Positions 18,797 through 27,094 of a stretch of DNA of 64,000 nucleotides are shown here, one piece after another. Position numbers and translations under genes: made by a program. Below the pieces are notes generated by a model. It saw nothing but the letters and a program-made list of their open reading frames with translations, searched no databases and was not told where the DNA came from. The DNA lies in assembly GCF_006716185.1 (NCBI RefSeq), contig NZ_VFOP01000001.1:1240001-1304000 (forward strand), written 5' to 3'. Numbering within the stretch: position 1 is the stretch's first letter; every line of letters starts with the position of its first letter. Source of the stretch: Ornithinicoccus hortensis. GTDB lineage: Bacteria; Actinomycetota; Actinomycetes; Actinomycetales; Dermatophilaceae.

Positions 18797-20020
18797 TCAC
18801 CCCGAGCGGCGTTGGCCGCCCCGCTCCGACCGGCGGGCCAGGGCGTCCTCGATCGCCGCCTCCGGGTCCGCCGACCCGGGCCCGGCGACCTCGTCGAGCT
18901 CCCCGAGGAGCAACTCGGCGGTGGTCACGGGCCGCGGCGTCTCCTCCACCGGCGGGACCGTCGGCACCGGCGCCTCGGCGACGCCCAGCTCCTGCATCCG
19001 GCGGGAGGTGACCAGCACCCGGCTCTCCAGCGCGCCGACCATCTTGTTGTAGGCCTCCACCGAGCGGCGCAGCGCCCCGCCCATGTCCCCGACGTGCTTG
19101 CCCAGGGTGGCCAGCCTGCGGTGCAGCTCCTGGCCGAGCGCGAGCAGTTCGCGGGCGTTGTCGGTGAGCGCCTGCTGCTGCCACCCGTAGGCCACGGCCC
19201 GCAGCAGGGCGAGCAGCGTGGCCGGCGAGGCCAGCACGACCTTGCGGGACTGGGCGTGGTCGTAGAGGTCCGGCTGGGCGTGCAGCGCCGCCGCGAGGAC
19301 GGCGTCGCTGGGGACGAAACAGACGACCATCTCGGGAGCGGTGGTGAACGCGGTCCAGTACGCCTTGTCGGCGAGCGAGTCCACGTGCCGGCGGACCGCG
19401 TCGGCGTGTGTGCCGAGCAGGGTGGCCCGGTCGGCGGGGGAGAGCTCGGGCGCCTGCGCCTGCAGGAACTTGGTCATGGGGGCTTTGCTGTCGATCACCA
19501 GCGAACGCTCGCCGGGCAGCCACACCACCGCGTCGGGGCGGATCCGTGCCCCGTGCCCGCTGACCGAGCTGACCTGCTCGTCGAAGTCGCAGCGGGTGAG
19601 CATGCCGGCGTGCTCGAGGATCCGGCGCAGCTGCTGCTCGCCCCAGGTCCCGCGGATGCCGGAGGAGTTCAGCGCGCCGGCCAGGCTCGCCGTCTCGCTG
19701 CGCAGGTCAGCGGTCGTGCCGGCGACCTCGGCGAGTCGCTCGCCGACCTGGCCGAACTGCTCCAGCCGGTCCCGCTCCAGGGCCTGCACCTGCTGCTCCA
19801 CCCGGTCCAGGGTGCGGCGCAGGGGTGCCAGCTCGGCGGCGGTATGGCGGTCCTCCTCGTCGGAGGCCTGCATCGTGCGCACCTGGGAAGCGAGCACGTC
19901 GCGCTCGGCCGTGACGCGGGCGAGCCGTGCCGTTCCCGACGCCCGGGCGAGCAGCCAGCCCGTCGTCATACCGAGGACGCACGCCACGACCACCACCACG
20001 GCCACCCACTGGATCTCCAT
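18797..20020 (-). CDS. rmuC: DNA recombination protein RmuC homologue
   Basis: 407 aa. An N-terminal TM anchor (IQWVAVVVVVACVLGMTTGWLLA), a coiled coil (about residues 35-110), then the RmuC endonuclease-like domain with RGTWGEQQLRRILEHAGM, RIRPDAVVWLPGERSLVIDSKAP, and VCFVPSDAVLAAALHAQPDLYDHAQSRKVVLASPATLLALLRAVAYGWQQ. RmuC limits inversions at short inverted repeats in E. coli; the biochemical activity is inferred. Start MEIQWVAV chosen to include the TM segment; no clear RBS. Divergent from the HAAT operon. Confidence 0.92.
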   Translation of the reverse strand: MEIQWVAVVVVVACVLGMTTGWLLARASGTARLARVTAERDVLASQVRTMQASDEEDRHTAAELAPLRRTLDRVEQQVQALERDRLEQFGQVGERLAEVAGTTADLRSETASLAGALNSSGIRGTWGEQQLRRILEHAGMLTRCDFDEQVSSVSGHGARIRPDAVVWLPGERSLVIDSKAPMTKFLQAQAPELSPADRATLLGTHADAVRRHVDSLADKAYWTAFTTAPEMVVCFVPSDAVLAAALHAQPDLYDHAQSRKVVLASPATLLALLRAVAYGWQQQALTDNARELLALGQELHRRLATLGKHVGDMGGALRRSVEAYNKMVGALESRVLVTSRRMQELGVAEAPVPTVPPVEETPRPVTTAELLLGELDEVAGPGSADPEAAIEDALARRSERGGQRRSG

Positions 20021-20071
20021 ACCCAGACCATCCCAGCGGGCACCGACACAGCGGCCTTGCGACACCCCACG

Positions 20072-20101
20072 TTGACACATTCCCGGGAAGCCATCTACCT
20101 T
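20072..20101 (+). promoter_or_regulatory. promoter of the HAAT-CoA ligase operon
   Basis: Perfect -35 TTGACA (20072-20077), 18-bp spacer, -10 TACCTT (20096-20101). The predicted start is near 20108, immediately before the palindrome at 20111-20130; an AAAGGAG ribosome site (20143-20149) precedes the GTG at 20156. Confidence 0.7.
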
Positions 20102-20110
20102 GTACCCGAA

Positions 20111-20130
20111 ACCTGAATCGTCTTTCAGGT
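20111..20130. promoter_or_regulatory. ACCTGAA-N6-TTCAGGT palindrome, likely operator
   Basis: Perfect 7-bp arms with 6-nt spacer, 10-29 nt past the -10 box of the eight-gene operon. TetR-family repressors commonly bind such sites, and the operon encodes one (26456-27094), so autoregulation is the obvious inference. It could also form an RNA hairpin in the leader. Confidence 0.65.
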
Positions 20131-20155
20131 TAGCTCGCCGACAAAGGAGTTTTCC

Positions 20156-21394
20156 GTGGGTTCCTCGCGCCTCATCGCCCTCGCGGCGGTCACCGCCTTC
20201 GCCCTTTCCGCCTGCGCCCCGTCCGAGTCCGACGACTCGGGTGAGGGTGACAACGGCTCGGCCGGCGGCGACGCCGGGAGCGAGACCGCTGCCGCCGGTG
20301 GCGAGCCCACCGAGACCGTCAAGGTCGGCATCATCTACTCCGAGACCGGCCCGCTGGCCGCCTACGGGGCCCAGTACAAGGCCGGCCTGGAGGCGGGCAT
20401 CGACTACGCCACCGAGGGCACCGGGGTGATCAACGGCAAGGAAATCGAGATCACCTACCGGGACGACACCGGCAACCAGGACACCGCCATCGCCGCGGCG
20501 AAGGACCTGATCGGGCAGGAGTACCAGATCCTGGGCGGCACGATCGTCTCCGGCATCGCCATGGCCATGGCGGAGCAGGCCGAGCAGAACGAGATCCTCT
20601 ACATCTCCGGGCCCGCCGCCGTCGACGGCCTGACCGGCATCAACGACTACACCTTCCGCTCCGGCCGGCAGAGCCTGCAGGACGTCGCGACGGCGGGTTC
20701 CTTCCTCGAGGGGGACTCCCAGAAGGTCGTCGTGTTCGCCCAGGACAACGCCTTCGGGCAGGGCAACCTCGCCGCCGTCGACGCGATCCTCGGTGCCCAG
20801 GGCGCCGAGGTGAGCAGCGTGCTGGTCCCGGAGGACGCGACGGAGTTCACCCCGTTCGCCACCCAGCTCGTGGACGCCGACCCCGACATGATCTTCGTCG
20901 CGTGGGCCGGTGCCTCCTCCGCCAACATGTGGCAGTCGCTGGAGCAGCAGCAGGTGTTCGACGTCGCCCCCGTGGTCACCGGCCTGGGCGACAGCGTCAC
21001 CTTCGACGCCTACGGCCCGGTCGCGGAGCACATCAGCTTCCTCAACCACTACTTCCCGGGCGCCCCCGACAACGAGATCAACGACACGATGGTCGCGGCC
21101 ATCGAGGAGGCCGGCGAGACCCCCGACCTGTTCAGCCCCGACGGGTTCGTCGCCGGCCAGATGATCGTGCAGGCGGTGGCCGAGGGTGACGACGTCGACG
21201 GCATGATCGCCGCCCTGGAGGGGTGGACCTTCGACGGACCCAAGGGGGAGTACACGATCCGCGAGAGCGACCACGCCCTGATCCAGGACATGTACACCGC
21301 CAAGCTGGTCGCCGACGGCGACAGCTGGGTCCCCGAGCTGATCGACGTGGTCCCGGGCGCAGACGTCGCGCCGCCGGAGGCCACGGGCAAGTGA
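20156..21394 (+). CDS. branched-chain-type (HAAT) ABC transporter substrate-binding lipoprotein
   Basis: 412 aa. Lipoprotein signal with lipobox ALSAC (Cys20) followed by an acidic Ser/Gly/Asp linker to about residue 50, then a periplasmic-binding fold of the LivJ type: VKVGIIYSETGPLAAYGAQYKAGLEAGIDYA, GQEYQILGGTIVSGIAMAMAEQAEQNEIL, KVVVFAQDNAFGQGNLAAV. HAAT binding proteins carry branched amino acids, urea, or hydrophobic/aromatic carboxylates. Linkage to an acyl-CoA synthetase favours a carboxylic acid. GTG start preceded by AAAGGAG. Overlaps the ATPase by 4 nt. Confidence 0.9.
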   Translation: MGSSRLIALAAVTAFALSACAPSESDDSGEGDNGSAGGDAGSETAAAGGEPTETVKVGIIYSETGPLAAYGAQYKAGLEAGIDYATEGTGVINGKEIEITYRDDTGNQDTAIAAAKDLIGQEYQILGGTIVSGIAMAMAEQAEQNEILYISGPAAVDGLTGINDYTFRSGRQSLQDVATAGSFLEGDSQKVVVFAQDNAFGQGNLAAVDAILGAQGAEVSSVLVPEDATEFTPFATQLVDADPDMIFVAWAGASSANMWQSLEQQQVFDVAPVVTGLGDSVTFDAYGPVAEHISFLNHYFPGAPDNEINDTMVAAIEEAGETPDLFSPDGFVAGQMIVQAVAEGDDVDGMIAALEGWTFDGPKGEYTIRESDHALIQDMYTAKLVADGDSWVPELIDVVPGADVAPPEATGK

Positions 21395-22212
21395 CCGACG
21401 TCGGCGGCGCCGCCGACAGCAGCCCTAACCCCACCACCGCCGGGACGGACCCCGGGGCCGGGACACCGGCCCTGGAGGTCCGTGGGGTAGGCCTGCAGAT
21501 CGGCGGCGCGAGGATCCTGCAGGACATCTCCTTCCAGGTCGGCTCCGGCCGGATCGTGGGTGTCATCGGCCCGAACGGCGCGGGCAAGACCACGCTGTTC
21601 AACCTCATCTCCGGGGTGCGTCCGCCCACCGAGGGCACGATCCACCTGCACGGCAGGGACATCACCGGCAGCAGCGTGACCCAGCGGGCCCGTGCCGGCC
21701 TGGGCCGGACGTTCCAGACGTCCTCGCTGTTCCCGGGCCTGTCGGTGCTGGAGAACGTCCGGCTCGCCAGCCAGGCCGAGCAGGGCGGCGCCCTGTCGCT
21801 GGTCCGGTTCCCCCGGGCGGGCGACGACGCCACCGGTCGGGCCAGGGAGCTGCTGCAGGAGGTCGGTCTCGGTCGCCGCCTGCGCCACCGGGCCGGCGAC
21901 CTGCCGCACGGCGACAAGCGCAAGCTCGAGATCGCGATGCTCCTGGCCACCGACTCCAGCGTGGTCCTGCTGGACGAGCCGATGGCCGGCGTCGCCTCCG
22001 GGGACGTCCCGGCCCTCACCGACATCATCGCCCGGCTGCACCGGGACCACGGCCGCACCGTGCTGATGGTCGAGCACCACATGGAGGTCCTGCTGGGCCT
22101 GGTCCAGGAGGTCGCGGTGCTTCATTTCGGCACCCTGCTGGCGATGGACACGCCGGAGGCCGTGATGGCCGACCCGACCGTACAGAGCGCCTACCTGGGA
22201 GAGACCGTATGA
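21391..22212 (+). CDS. HAAT ABC transporter ATP-binding protein (LivG type)
   Basis: 273-aa ATPase. Walker A GPNGAGKT at 60-67, Q-loop GRTFQTSSLFPGLSVLENVRLA, Walker B VVLLDEPMAGVASGDVPAL and H-loop VEHHMEVL. The signature is LPHGDKRKLEIAMLLA, the LivG-type variant of LSGGQ. An extended low-complexity N-terminus of about 27 residues precedes the ATPase core. GTG start overlaps the binding-protein stop. Confidence 0.92.
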   Translation: MTDVGGAADSSPNPTTAGTDPGAGTPALEVRGVGLQIGGARILQDISFQVGSGRIVGVIGPNGAGKTTLFNLISGVRPPTEGTIHLHGRDITGSSVTQRARAGLGRTFQTSSLFPGLSVLENVRLASQAEQGGALSLVRFPRAGDDATGRARELLQEVGLGRRLRHRAGDLPHGDKRKLEIAMLLATDSSVVLLDEPMAGVASGDVPALTDIIARLHRDHGRTVLMVEHHMEVLLGLVQEVAVLHFGTLLAMDTPEAVMADPTVQSAYLGETV

Positions 22213-22934
22213 CGACCGCAGAGCCGGTCCTGACCGTCCGGGGCCTCAGTGCCCGGGCGGGCGGGCAGCAGGTCGTGGAGCACGTCGACCTCGACGTGGC
22301 CGCCACCGGCGTGACCGCCCTCCTCGGCCGCAACGGGGTGGGGAAGACGAGCACGATCAAGGCCATCATGGGGCTGGTCGAGCGCACCGGCGAGGTCACC
22401 CTCGCGGGGAAGCGGATCGACGGGCTGGAACCGCACCGGGTCGCCCGGCTCGGGGTCGGCTACGTCCCCGAGGACCGTGAGGTGTTCTCTGCGCTGACCG
22501 TCACCGAGAACCTGCGGATCGCCGAACGCCCCGGCGTCGAGCACCGCTACGACCTGGTCTACGAGGTGTTCCCGGAGCTGAAGGAGCGTGGGGGCCAGGC
22601 CGCGGGCACGCTGTCCGGGGGCCAGCAGCAGATGGTCGCCCTCGGGCGGGTGTTGATCAACGACAACGCGGTCCTGCTCATCGACGAACCCACCAAGGGC
22701 CTCTCGCCCCGGCTGGTCCAGGAGGTCGGCCGGGTGCTGGCCACCGCCGCCGAGGTGGCCCCCGTGCTGCTCGTGGAGCAGAACCTCAAGGTGGTCCGGG
22801 ACCTGGCCCGTGACGTCGTCGTGCTCACCGGGGGGCGCAGCGTGCACCACGGGGACGCGCGGGAGTTCCTGGAGGACGACCGGCTGACCCAGCGCTTCCT
22901 GGGGGTCCACGGCGGGGAAGGGGAGAGCGCGTGA
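22209..22934 (+). CDS. HAAT ABC transporter ATP-binding protein (LivF type)
   Basis: 241-aa ATPase. Walker A GRNGVGKT at 40-47, TIKAIMGLVERTGEVTLAGKRIDGLEPHRVARLGVGYVPEDREVFSALTV (LivF-type Q-loop), signature LSGGQQQMVALGRVL, Walker B VLLIDEPTKGLSPRLVQEV, and LVEQNLKVV. The KGLSP after Walker B is diagnostic for LivF. ATGA-type overlaps on both sides. Confidence 0.93.
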   Translation: MTTAEPVLTVRGLSARAGGQQVVEHVDLDVAATGVTALLGRNGVGKTSTIKAIMGLVERTGEVTLAGKRIDGLEPHRVARLGVGYVPEDREVFSALTVTENLRIAERPGVEHRYDLVYEVFPELKERGGQAAGTLSGGQQQMVALGRVLINDNAVLLIDEPTKGLSPRLVQEVGRVLATAAEVAPVLLVEQNLKVVRDLARDVVVLTGGRSVHHGDAREFLEDDRLTQRFLGVHGGEGESA

Positions 22935-23809
22935 GCACCATCGTCCTGTTGCTGATCACCGGGCTGGGGCTCGGTGCCATCTACTTCCTGGTCTCCTCGG
23001 GGCTCTCGCTGATCTACGGGTTGATGGGCGTGCTCAACTTCGCGCACGGCGTCTTCCTCAGCTTCGGAGCCTTCCTGGGCTGGGAGGTCGCCTCGCGGGT
23101 GGGCGCCACCTCCTGGGGCGGTTTCGCGCTGTCCCTGGTGGTCGGGGCGCTGGCCGGAGCGGCCTTCGCGGCACTGACCGAACGGTTCCTCGTGCAGCGC
23201 CTCTACAACCGGCACATCGAGCAGGTCCTGGTCACGGTGGGTCTGGCGCTCGCCGTGGTCGCGCTCTTCGACGGCATCTGGGGGACGGACCCCACCTTCG
23301 TGCGCGGCCCGGGCTGGCTGGACCAGACCACGACGGTCCTCGGGGCCCGGGTGCCCAACGACCGGTTCGTCTCGATCGTCGTCGCCGTCCTCGTGCTGCT
23401 GGCGATCGTGCTCTTCCTCAAGCGCACCCGGTTCGGCATGATCATCCGGGCCGGCGTGGAGAACCGCTCCATGGTCACGGCGCTCGGCATCGACGTGCGC
23501 AGCGCCTTCACCCTGGTGTTCACCATCGGCGGCGCGGCCGCCGGGCTGGGCGGGGTGCTCGCGTCGCACTACTTCGGGTACGTGTCCCCGGTCCTCGGCC
23601 AGACCCTGCTGATCTTCGCGTTCATCGTCACCGTGATCGGGGGCCTGGGGTCGCTCACCGGTGCGGCCATCGCCTCGGTCCTGGTGGCGCTCCTGCAGCA
23701 GTTCGCCAACTACTACCTGTCGGGCACCGGCGACTTCGCGGTCGTCGTGCTCCTGGCGGTCGTGCTGCTCACCCGACCCTCGGGTCTGATGGGGAGGAAG
23801 GCACTATGA
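22931..23809 (+). CDS. HAAT ABC transporter permease (LivH type)
   Basis: 292 aa, about eight TM helices. Family landmarks: GLGAIYFLVSSGLSLIYGLMGVLNFAHGVFLSFGAFLG at the N-terminus, RRLYNRHIEQVLVTVGLAL-like segment, RTRFGMIIRAGVENRSMVTALGIDV (cytoplasmic loop contacting the ATPase) and VIGGLGSLTGAAIASVLVALLQ. GTG start overlapping livF. Heterodimer partner of the following LivM. Confidence 0.93.
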   Translation: MSTIVLLLITGLGLGAIYFLVSSGLSLIYGLMGVLNFAHGVFLSFGAFLGWEVASRVGATSWGGFALSLVVGALAGAAFAALTERFLVQRLYNRHIEQVLVTVGLALAVVALFDGIWGTDPTFVRGPGWLDQTTTVLGARVPNDRFVSIVVAVLVLLAIVLFLKRTRFGMIIRAGVENRSMVTALGIDVRSAFTLVFTIGGAAAGLGGVLASHYFGYVSPVLGQTLLIFAFIVTVIGGLGSLTGAAIASVLVALLQQFANYYLSGTGDFAVVVLLAVVLLTRPSGLMGRKAL

Positions 23810-24891
23810 CCTTCGACCGCTCCACCGTGATCCGCACCGGCGGCGGGATCCTCCTCGTCGTGCTGATGGCCTGCCTGCCGCTGCTGAACATCACCATCCC
23901 CGGGATCCTGCCCGGCCCGACCTACCAGCCCGGTGCGCTGCACATGCTCGCCCTGGCGATGCTCATGTCGGCCGTGGCGCTCAGCTACCACCTGCTCCTC
24001 GGGGTGGCGGGACTGCTCTCCTTCGGGCACGCCCTCTACTTCGGTGCCGGCGTCTACGGCCTCGGCATCGTGCTGCGGCAGTGGGACATCCCGCTGCTGC
24101 CGGCGATGGGCCTGACGATGGTCATCGTGATCGTGCTGGCCCATGTGTTCGGCGCGATCAGCCTCCGGGTCACCGGCATTCCGTTCGCGATGGTCACCCT
24201 GGCTTTCGCGCAGGCCGGCTCGGTGCTGGCCCGGCGGGACCCGGGCAAGCTGACCGGCGGGGAGGAGGGCCTGTCGCTGAACACGGCCAACGTCCCCGAC
24301 TGGCTGGTCGGTGTCTCGGACACCCGCAACGTCTACTGGCTGGCGCTCGTCGCGCTCGTGCTCACCTACCTGCTCGTCCTGTGGGTGCAGTCCTGCCGCG
24401 CCGGGCACGTCGCCGAGGCGACCCGGGAGAACGAGCTGCGGGTCCGCGTCCTCGGCATGCAGCCGTATGCCGTGAAGCTGGTGATCTTCGTCGCGGCGGC
24501 CACCATCGCCGGCGGGGTCGGGATGATCTACCTGCTGCTGCAGAGCAGCGCCGTCCCCCACGCGGTCTCGGCTGACTTCACCATCTCGCTGCTGCTGATG
24601 GTGGTGCTCGGCGGCGTCGGGTCCCGCTGGGGCGCGATCGCCGGGGCGGTGGTCTACGTCGTGCTCACCCAGCGCCTGGCGGTGCTCGCGTCCTCGGATT
24701 GGATCCGGGACCTCCCGGCGGTGCTCCGCATCCCGCTCTCGGAGCCGATGTTCATCCTGGGCACGCTCTTCGTCCTGGTCGTGATGTTCGTCCCCGGCGG
24801 CATCGCCGGTGCCGCCGGGAAGGTGACGGGTCGGCGCCACGATTCGGAGGAGGACGACGCCCCCATCACCGACGTCGTGGCAGAACCGTGA
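23806..24891 (+). CDS. HAAT ABC transporter permease (LivM type)
   Basis: 361 aa with about nine TM helices. Landmarks: ALSYHLLLGVAGLLSFGHALYFGAGVYG, LRVTGIPFAMVTLAFAQAGSVLARRDPGKLTGGEEGLSL and RENELRVRVLGMQPYAVKLVIFVAAATIAGGVGMIYLL, then VVLGGVGSRWGAIAGAVVYVVL. A short acidic cytoplasmic tail follows. ATGA overlap with LivH and GTGA overlap with the synthetase gene, so transport and activation are translationally coupled. Confidence 0.93.
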   Translation: MTFDRSTVIRTGGGILLVVLMACLPLLNITIPGILPGPTYQPGALHMLALAMLMSAVALSYHLLLGVAGLLSFGHALYFGAGVYGLGIVLRQWDIPLLPAMGLTMVIVIVLAHVFGAISLRVTGIPFAMVTLAFAQAGSVLARRDPGKLTGGEEGLSLNTANVPDWLVGVSDTRNVYWLALVALVLTYLLVLWVQSCRAGHVAEATRENELRVRVLGMQPYAVKLVIFVAAATIAGGVGMIYLLLQSSAVPHAVSADFTISLLLMVVLGGVGSRWGAIAGAVVYVVLTQRLAVLASSDWIRDLPAVLRIPLSEPMFILGTLFVLVVMFVPGGIAGAAGKVTGRRHDSEEDDAPITDVVAEP

Positions 24892-26459
24892 CGAGCAGCG
24901 CCGCGGGTGCCCACACGCTGGGTCGGTGGACCACCGACCGCGCCAGGGTGCGCCCCGACGCGGTGGCCGTCGTCGACCGGGGCATCGAGCTGGGCTACGG
25001 CGAGCTGGAGCGCCGGGCCGAGGCGTTGGCGGCCTCCCTCCGGGGGGCCGGCTACCGGCGCGGCGACCGGATCGCCACGCTCACCGGCAACACCGCGGAC
25101 CACGTCGTGGTCTTCTTCGCCTGCGCCAAGGCCGGCCTGGTGCTGGTGCCGATGTCCTGGCGGCTGACCGTCGCCGAGCTGACCGCGCAACTGGAGCACG
25201 CCGACCCCGCGGTGCTTCTGGTGGAGGAGGAGTTCGCCACCAGCGGCGAGCAGGCGGTGCGGCGGCTCGCCGCACGGGTCCCGACCGCCCGGCTGGGGGA
25301 GTCCGGTGTCGAGGCGGACCCACCCGCCCCGTGGCGCAGCGACGACACGGAGCCGACCCCCGGCATACCGGGTCCGGTCCGGGACGACGACCCCCTGCTC
25401 ATGGTGTTCACCTCCGGCAGCTCGGGCCGGTCCAAGGCCGCCGTGCTCACCCACGCCACGTGTTCGTGGACCAACCTGTCGCTGTCCCGCACCCTGGGCC
25501 TGTCCGAGCAGGACGTCGTGCTGGCCGTGCTCCCGCAGTTCCACGTGGGCGGGTGGAACATCCAACCGCTGCTGGCCTGGTGGCACGGGGCGACCGTGGT
25601 GCTGGAGCGCACCTTCGACGCCGGCCGGGCGCTCCGGCTGATCGCGGACCGCGGGATCACCACCATGATGGCCGTCCCGACGCAGTACCTCCTGATGGCC
25701 GAGCACGCCGACTTCGCCACCACCGACTTCTCCCGGATGCGCAGCGCCGTCGTGGGCGGTGCCCCGATGCCGGCGCCGTTGCTGCGGACCTACCACGCCC
25801 GCGGCGTCGCGCTCACCCAGGGCTACGGCCTCACCGAGGCCGGGCCCAACGTGCTCTGCGTCCCCCCGCAGGACGCGCACGCCCGGGTCGGCTACGCCGG
25901 CAAGCCCTACCCGCACGTGGACGTCGCGATCGCCGACCCGGCGACGGGCCGGCACCTCGACGGACCAGGCACCGGCGAGCTGTTGGTCCGTGGTCCTGGC
26001 ATGTTCGCCGGGTACTTCCGCGACGAGGAGGCCACCCGGGACGCCTGGCGCGACGGGTGGCTGGCCACCGGCGACGTCGCCACCCGGGACGCGGACGGGT
26101 ACCTGAAGATCGTCGACCGGCTGAAGAACATCTACATCTCCGGGGGAGAGAACGTCTCACCGGCCGAGGTCGAGCAGGTGCTGCGGCAGCTGCCGTTCGT
26201 GGCCGACGTCGCGGTCGTCGGGGTGCCCGACGACCGTTGGGGTGAGGTCGGGGTCGCGCTCGTCGTGCGCCGGGCCGGGGTCGCCGGGGACGAGGCCGAG
26301 GTGATCGAGCACGTCCGCAGCCAGCTCGCGGCATACAAGGTGCCCGCCGTCGTGCGCGTCGTCGACACCCTGCCCTACGTGACGCTCGGCAAGGTCGACC
26401 GCGTCCGGGCACGGGAACTGGCGCTCGCGGCGTCGACCGGACGACAGGAGACACGGTGA
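24888..26459 (+). CDS. acyl-CoA synthetase / carboxylate-CoA ligase (ANL superfamily)
   Basis: 523-aa adenylating enzyme. P-loop motif MVFTSGSSGRSKAAVLTH near residue 173, A5 motif TQGYGLTEAGPNV, A7 TGDVATRDADGYLKIVDRLKN, A8 YISGGENVSPAEVEQVL, and the A10 catalytic Lys in LPYVTLGKVDR; all catalytic residues for AMP-ester and CoA-thioester formation are present. FadD/DitJ-like organisation. The GTG start overlaps livM. It likely activates the transported acid after uptake; the chain type is not readable. Confidence 0.9.
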   Translation: MTSSAAGAHTLGRWTTDRARVRPDAVAVVDRGIELGYGELERRAEALAASLRGAGYRRGDRIATLTGNTADHVVVFFACAKAGLVLVPMSWRLTVAELTAQLEHADPAVLLVEEEFATSGEQAVRRLAARVPTARLGESGVEADPPAPWRSDDTEPTPGIPGPVRDDDPLLMVFTSGSSGRSKAAVLTHATCSWTNLSLSRTLGLSEQDVVLAVLPQFHVGGWNIQPLLAWWHGATVVLERTFDAGRALRLIADRGITTMMAVPTQYLLMAEHADFATTDFSRMRSAVVGGAPMPAPLLRTYHARGVALTQGYGLTEAGPNVLCVPPQDAHARVGYAGKPYPHVDVAIADPATGRHLDGPGTGELLVRGPGMFAGYFRDEEATRDAWRDGWLATGDVATRDADGYLKIVDRLKNIYISGGENVSPAEVEQVLRQLPFVADVAVVGVPDDRWGEVGVALVVRRAGVAGDEAEVIEHVRSQLAAYKVPAVVRVVDTLPYVTLGKVDRVRARELALAASTGRQETR

Positions 26460-27094
26460 GTTCAGCACCCCGCACCAGCCGGGGCACCCGCACCCGGGCC
26501 AAGATCCTGGCCGCCGCCGAGCAGGTGTTCGCCACCCTGGGCTTCCACGACGCCTCCATCGTGAAGATCACCGAGGAGGCGGGTGTCGGGCTGGGGACCT
26601 TCTACCTCTATTTTCCCGGCAAGACCGAGATCTTCGAGGAGGTCGTGCGGGACCTGAACCACCGGGTCCGGCAGGCCATGTCGGTGGCCTCCTCGGAGGC
26701 ATCGACCCGGATCGAGGCCGAGCGGGCCGGGTTCCGGGCCTACTTCCGGTTCACTGCCGAGCACCCGGCGCTCTACCGGATCATCCGGCAGGCAGAGTTC
26801 GTCGCGCCGTCGGCGATGCGCGCCCACTACGCCAGCATCGTCGAGGGCTACATCGCGGGCTTGCGCACGGCGCAGGCACGGGGCGAGGTGCGCGAGCTGG
26901 ACCCGACCGTGGCCGCCTGGGCGCTGATGGGTGCCGGCGAACTGATCGGTATGCGGTGGGTGCTGTGGGAGCAGGAGAACTCCGACCAGCCCGCCGGCGT
27001 GCCCGAGCCGGTCTTCGAATCGTTGATGGACCTGATCGAGGTGGCGCTGAGCGCCCCGGACACCGCGCACGACACGGACAAGGAGTCCCCATGA
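26456..27094 (+). CDS. TetR-family transcriptional regulator of the HAAT operon
   Basis: 212 aa. HTH TRAKILAAAEQVFATLGFHDASIVKITEEAGVGLGTFYLYFPGKTEIF at about residues 13-60; C-terminal domain FRFTAEHPALYRIIRQAEFVAPSAMRAHYASIVEGYIAGL typical of TetR_C ligand domains that sense acyl-CoA or hydrophobic acids. Embedded in the operon with 4-nt overlaps on both sides. Likely binds ACCTGAA-N6-TTCAGGT at 20111-20130, with the CoA thioester made by the upstream ligase as a reasonable inducer (inference). Confidence 0.88.
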   Translation: MSSAPRTSRGTRTRAKILAAAEQVFATLGFHDASIVKITEEAGVGLGTFYLYFPGKTEIFEEVVRDLNHRVRQAMSVASSEASTRIEAERAGFRAYFRFTAEHPALYRIIRQAEFVAPSAMRAHYASIVEGYIAGLRTAQARGEVRELDPTVAAWALMGAGELIGMRWVLWEQENSDQPAGVPEPVFESLMDLIEVALSAPDTAHDTDKESP

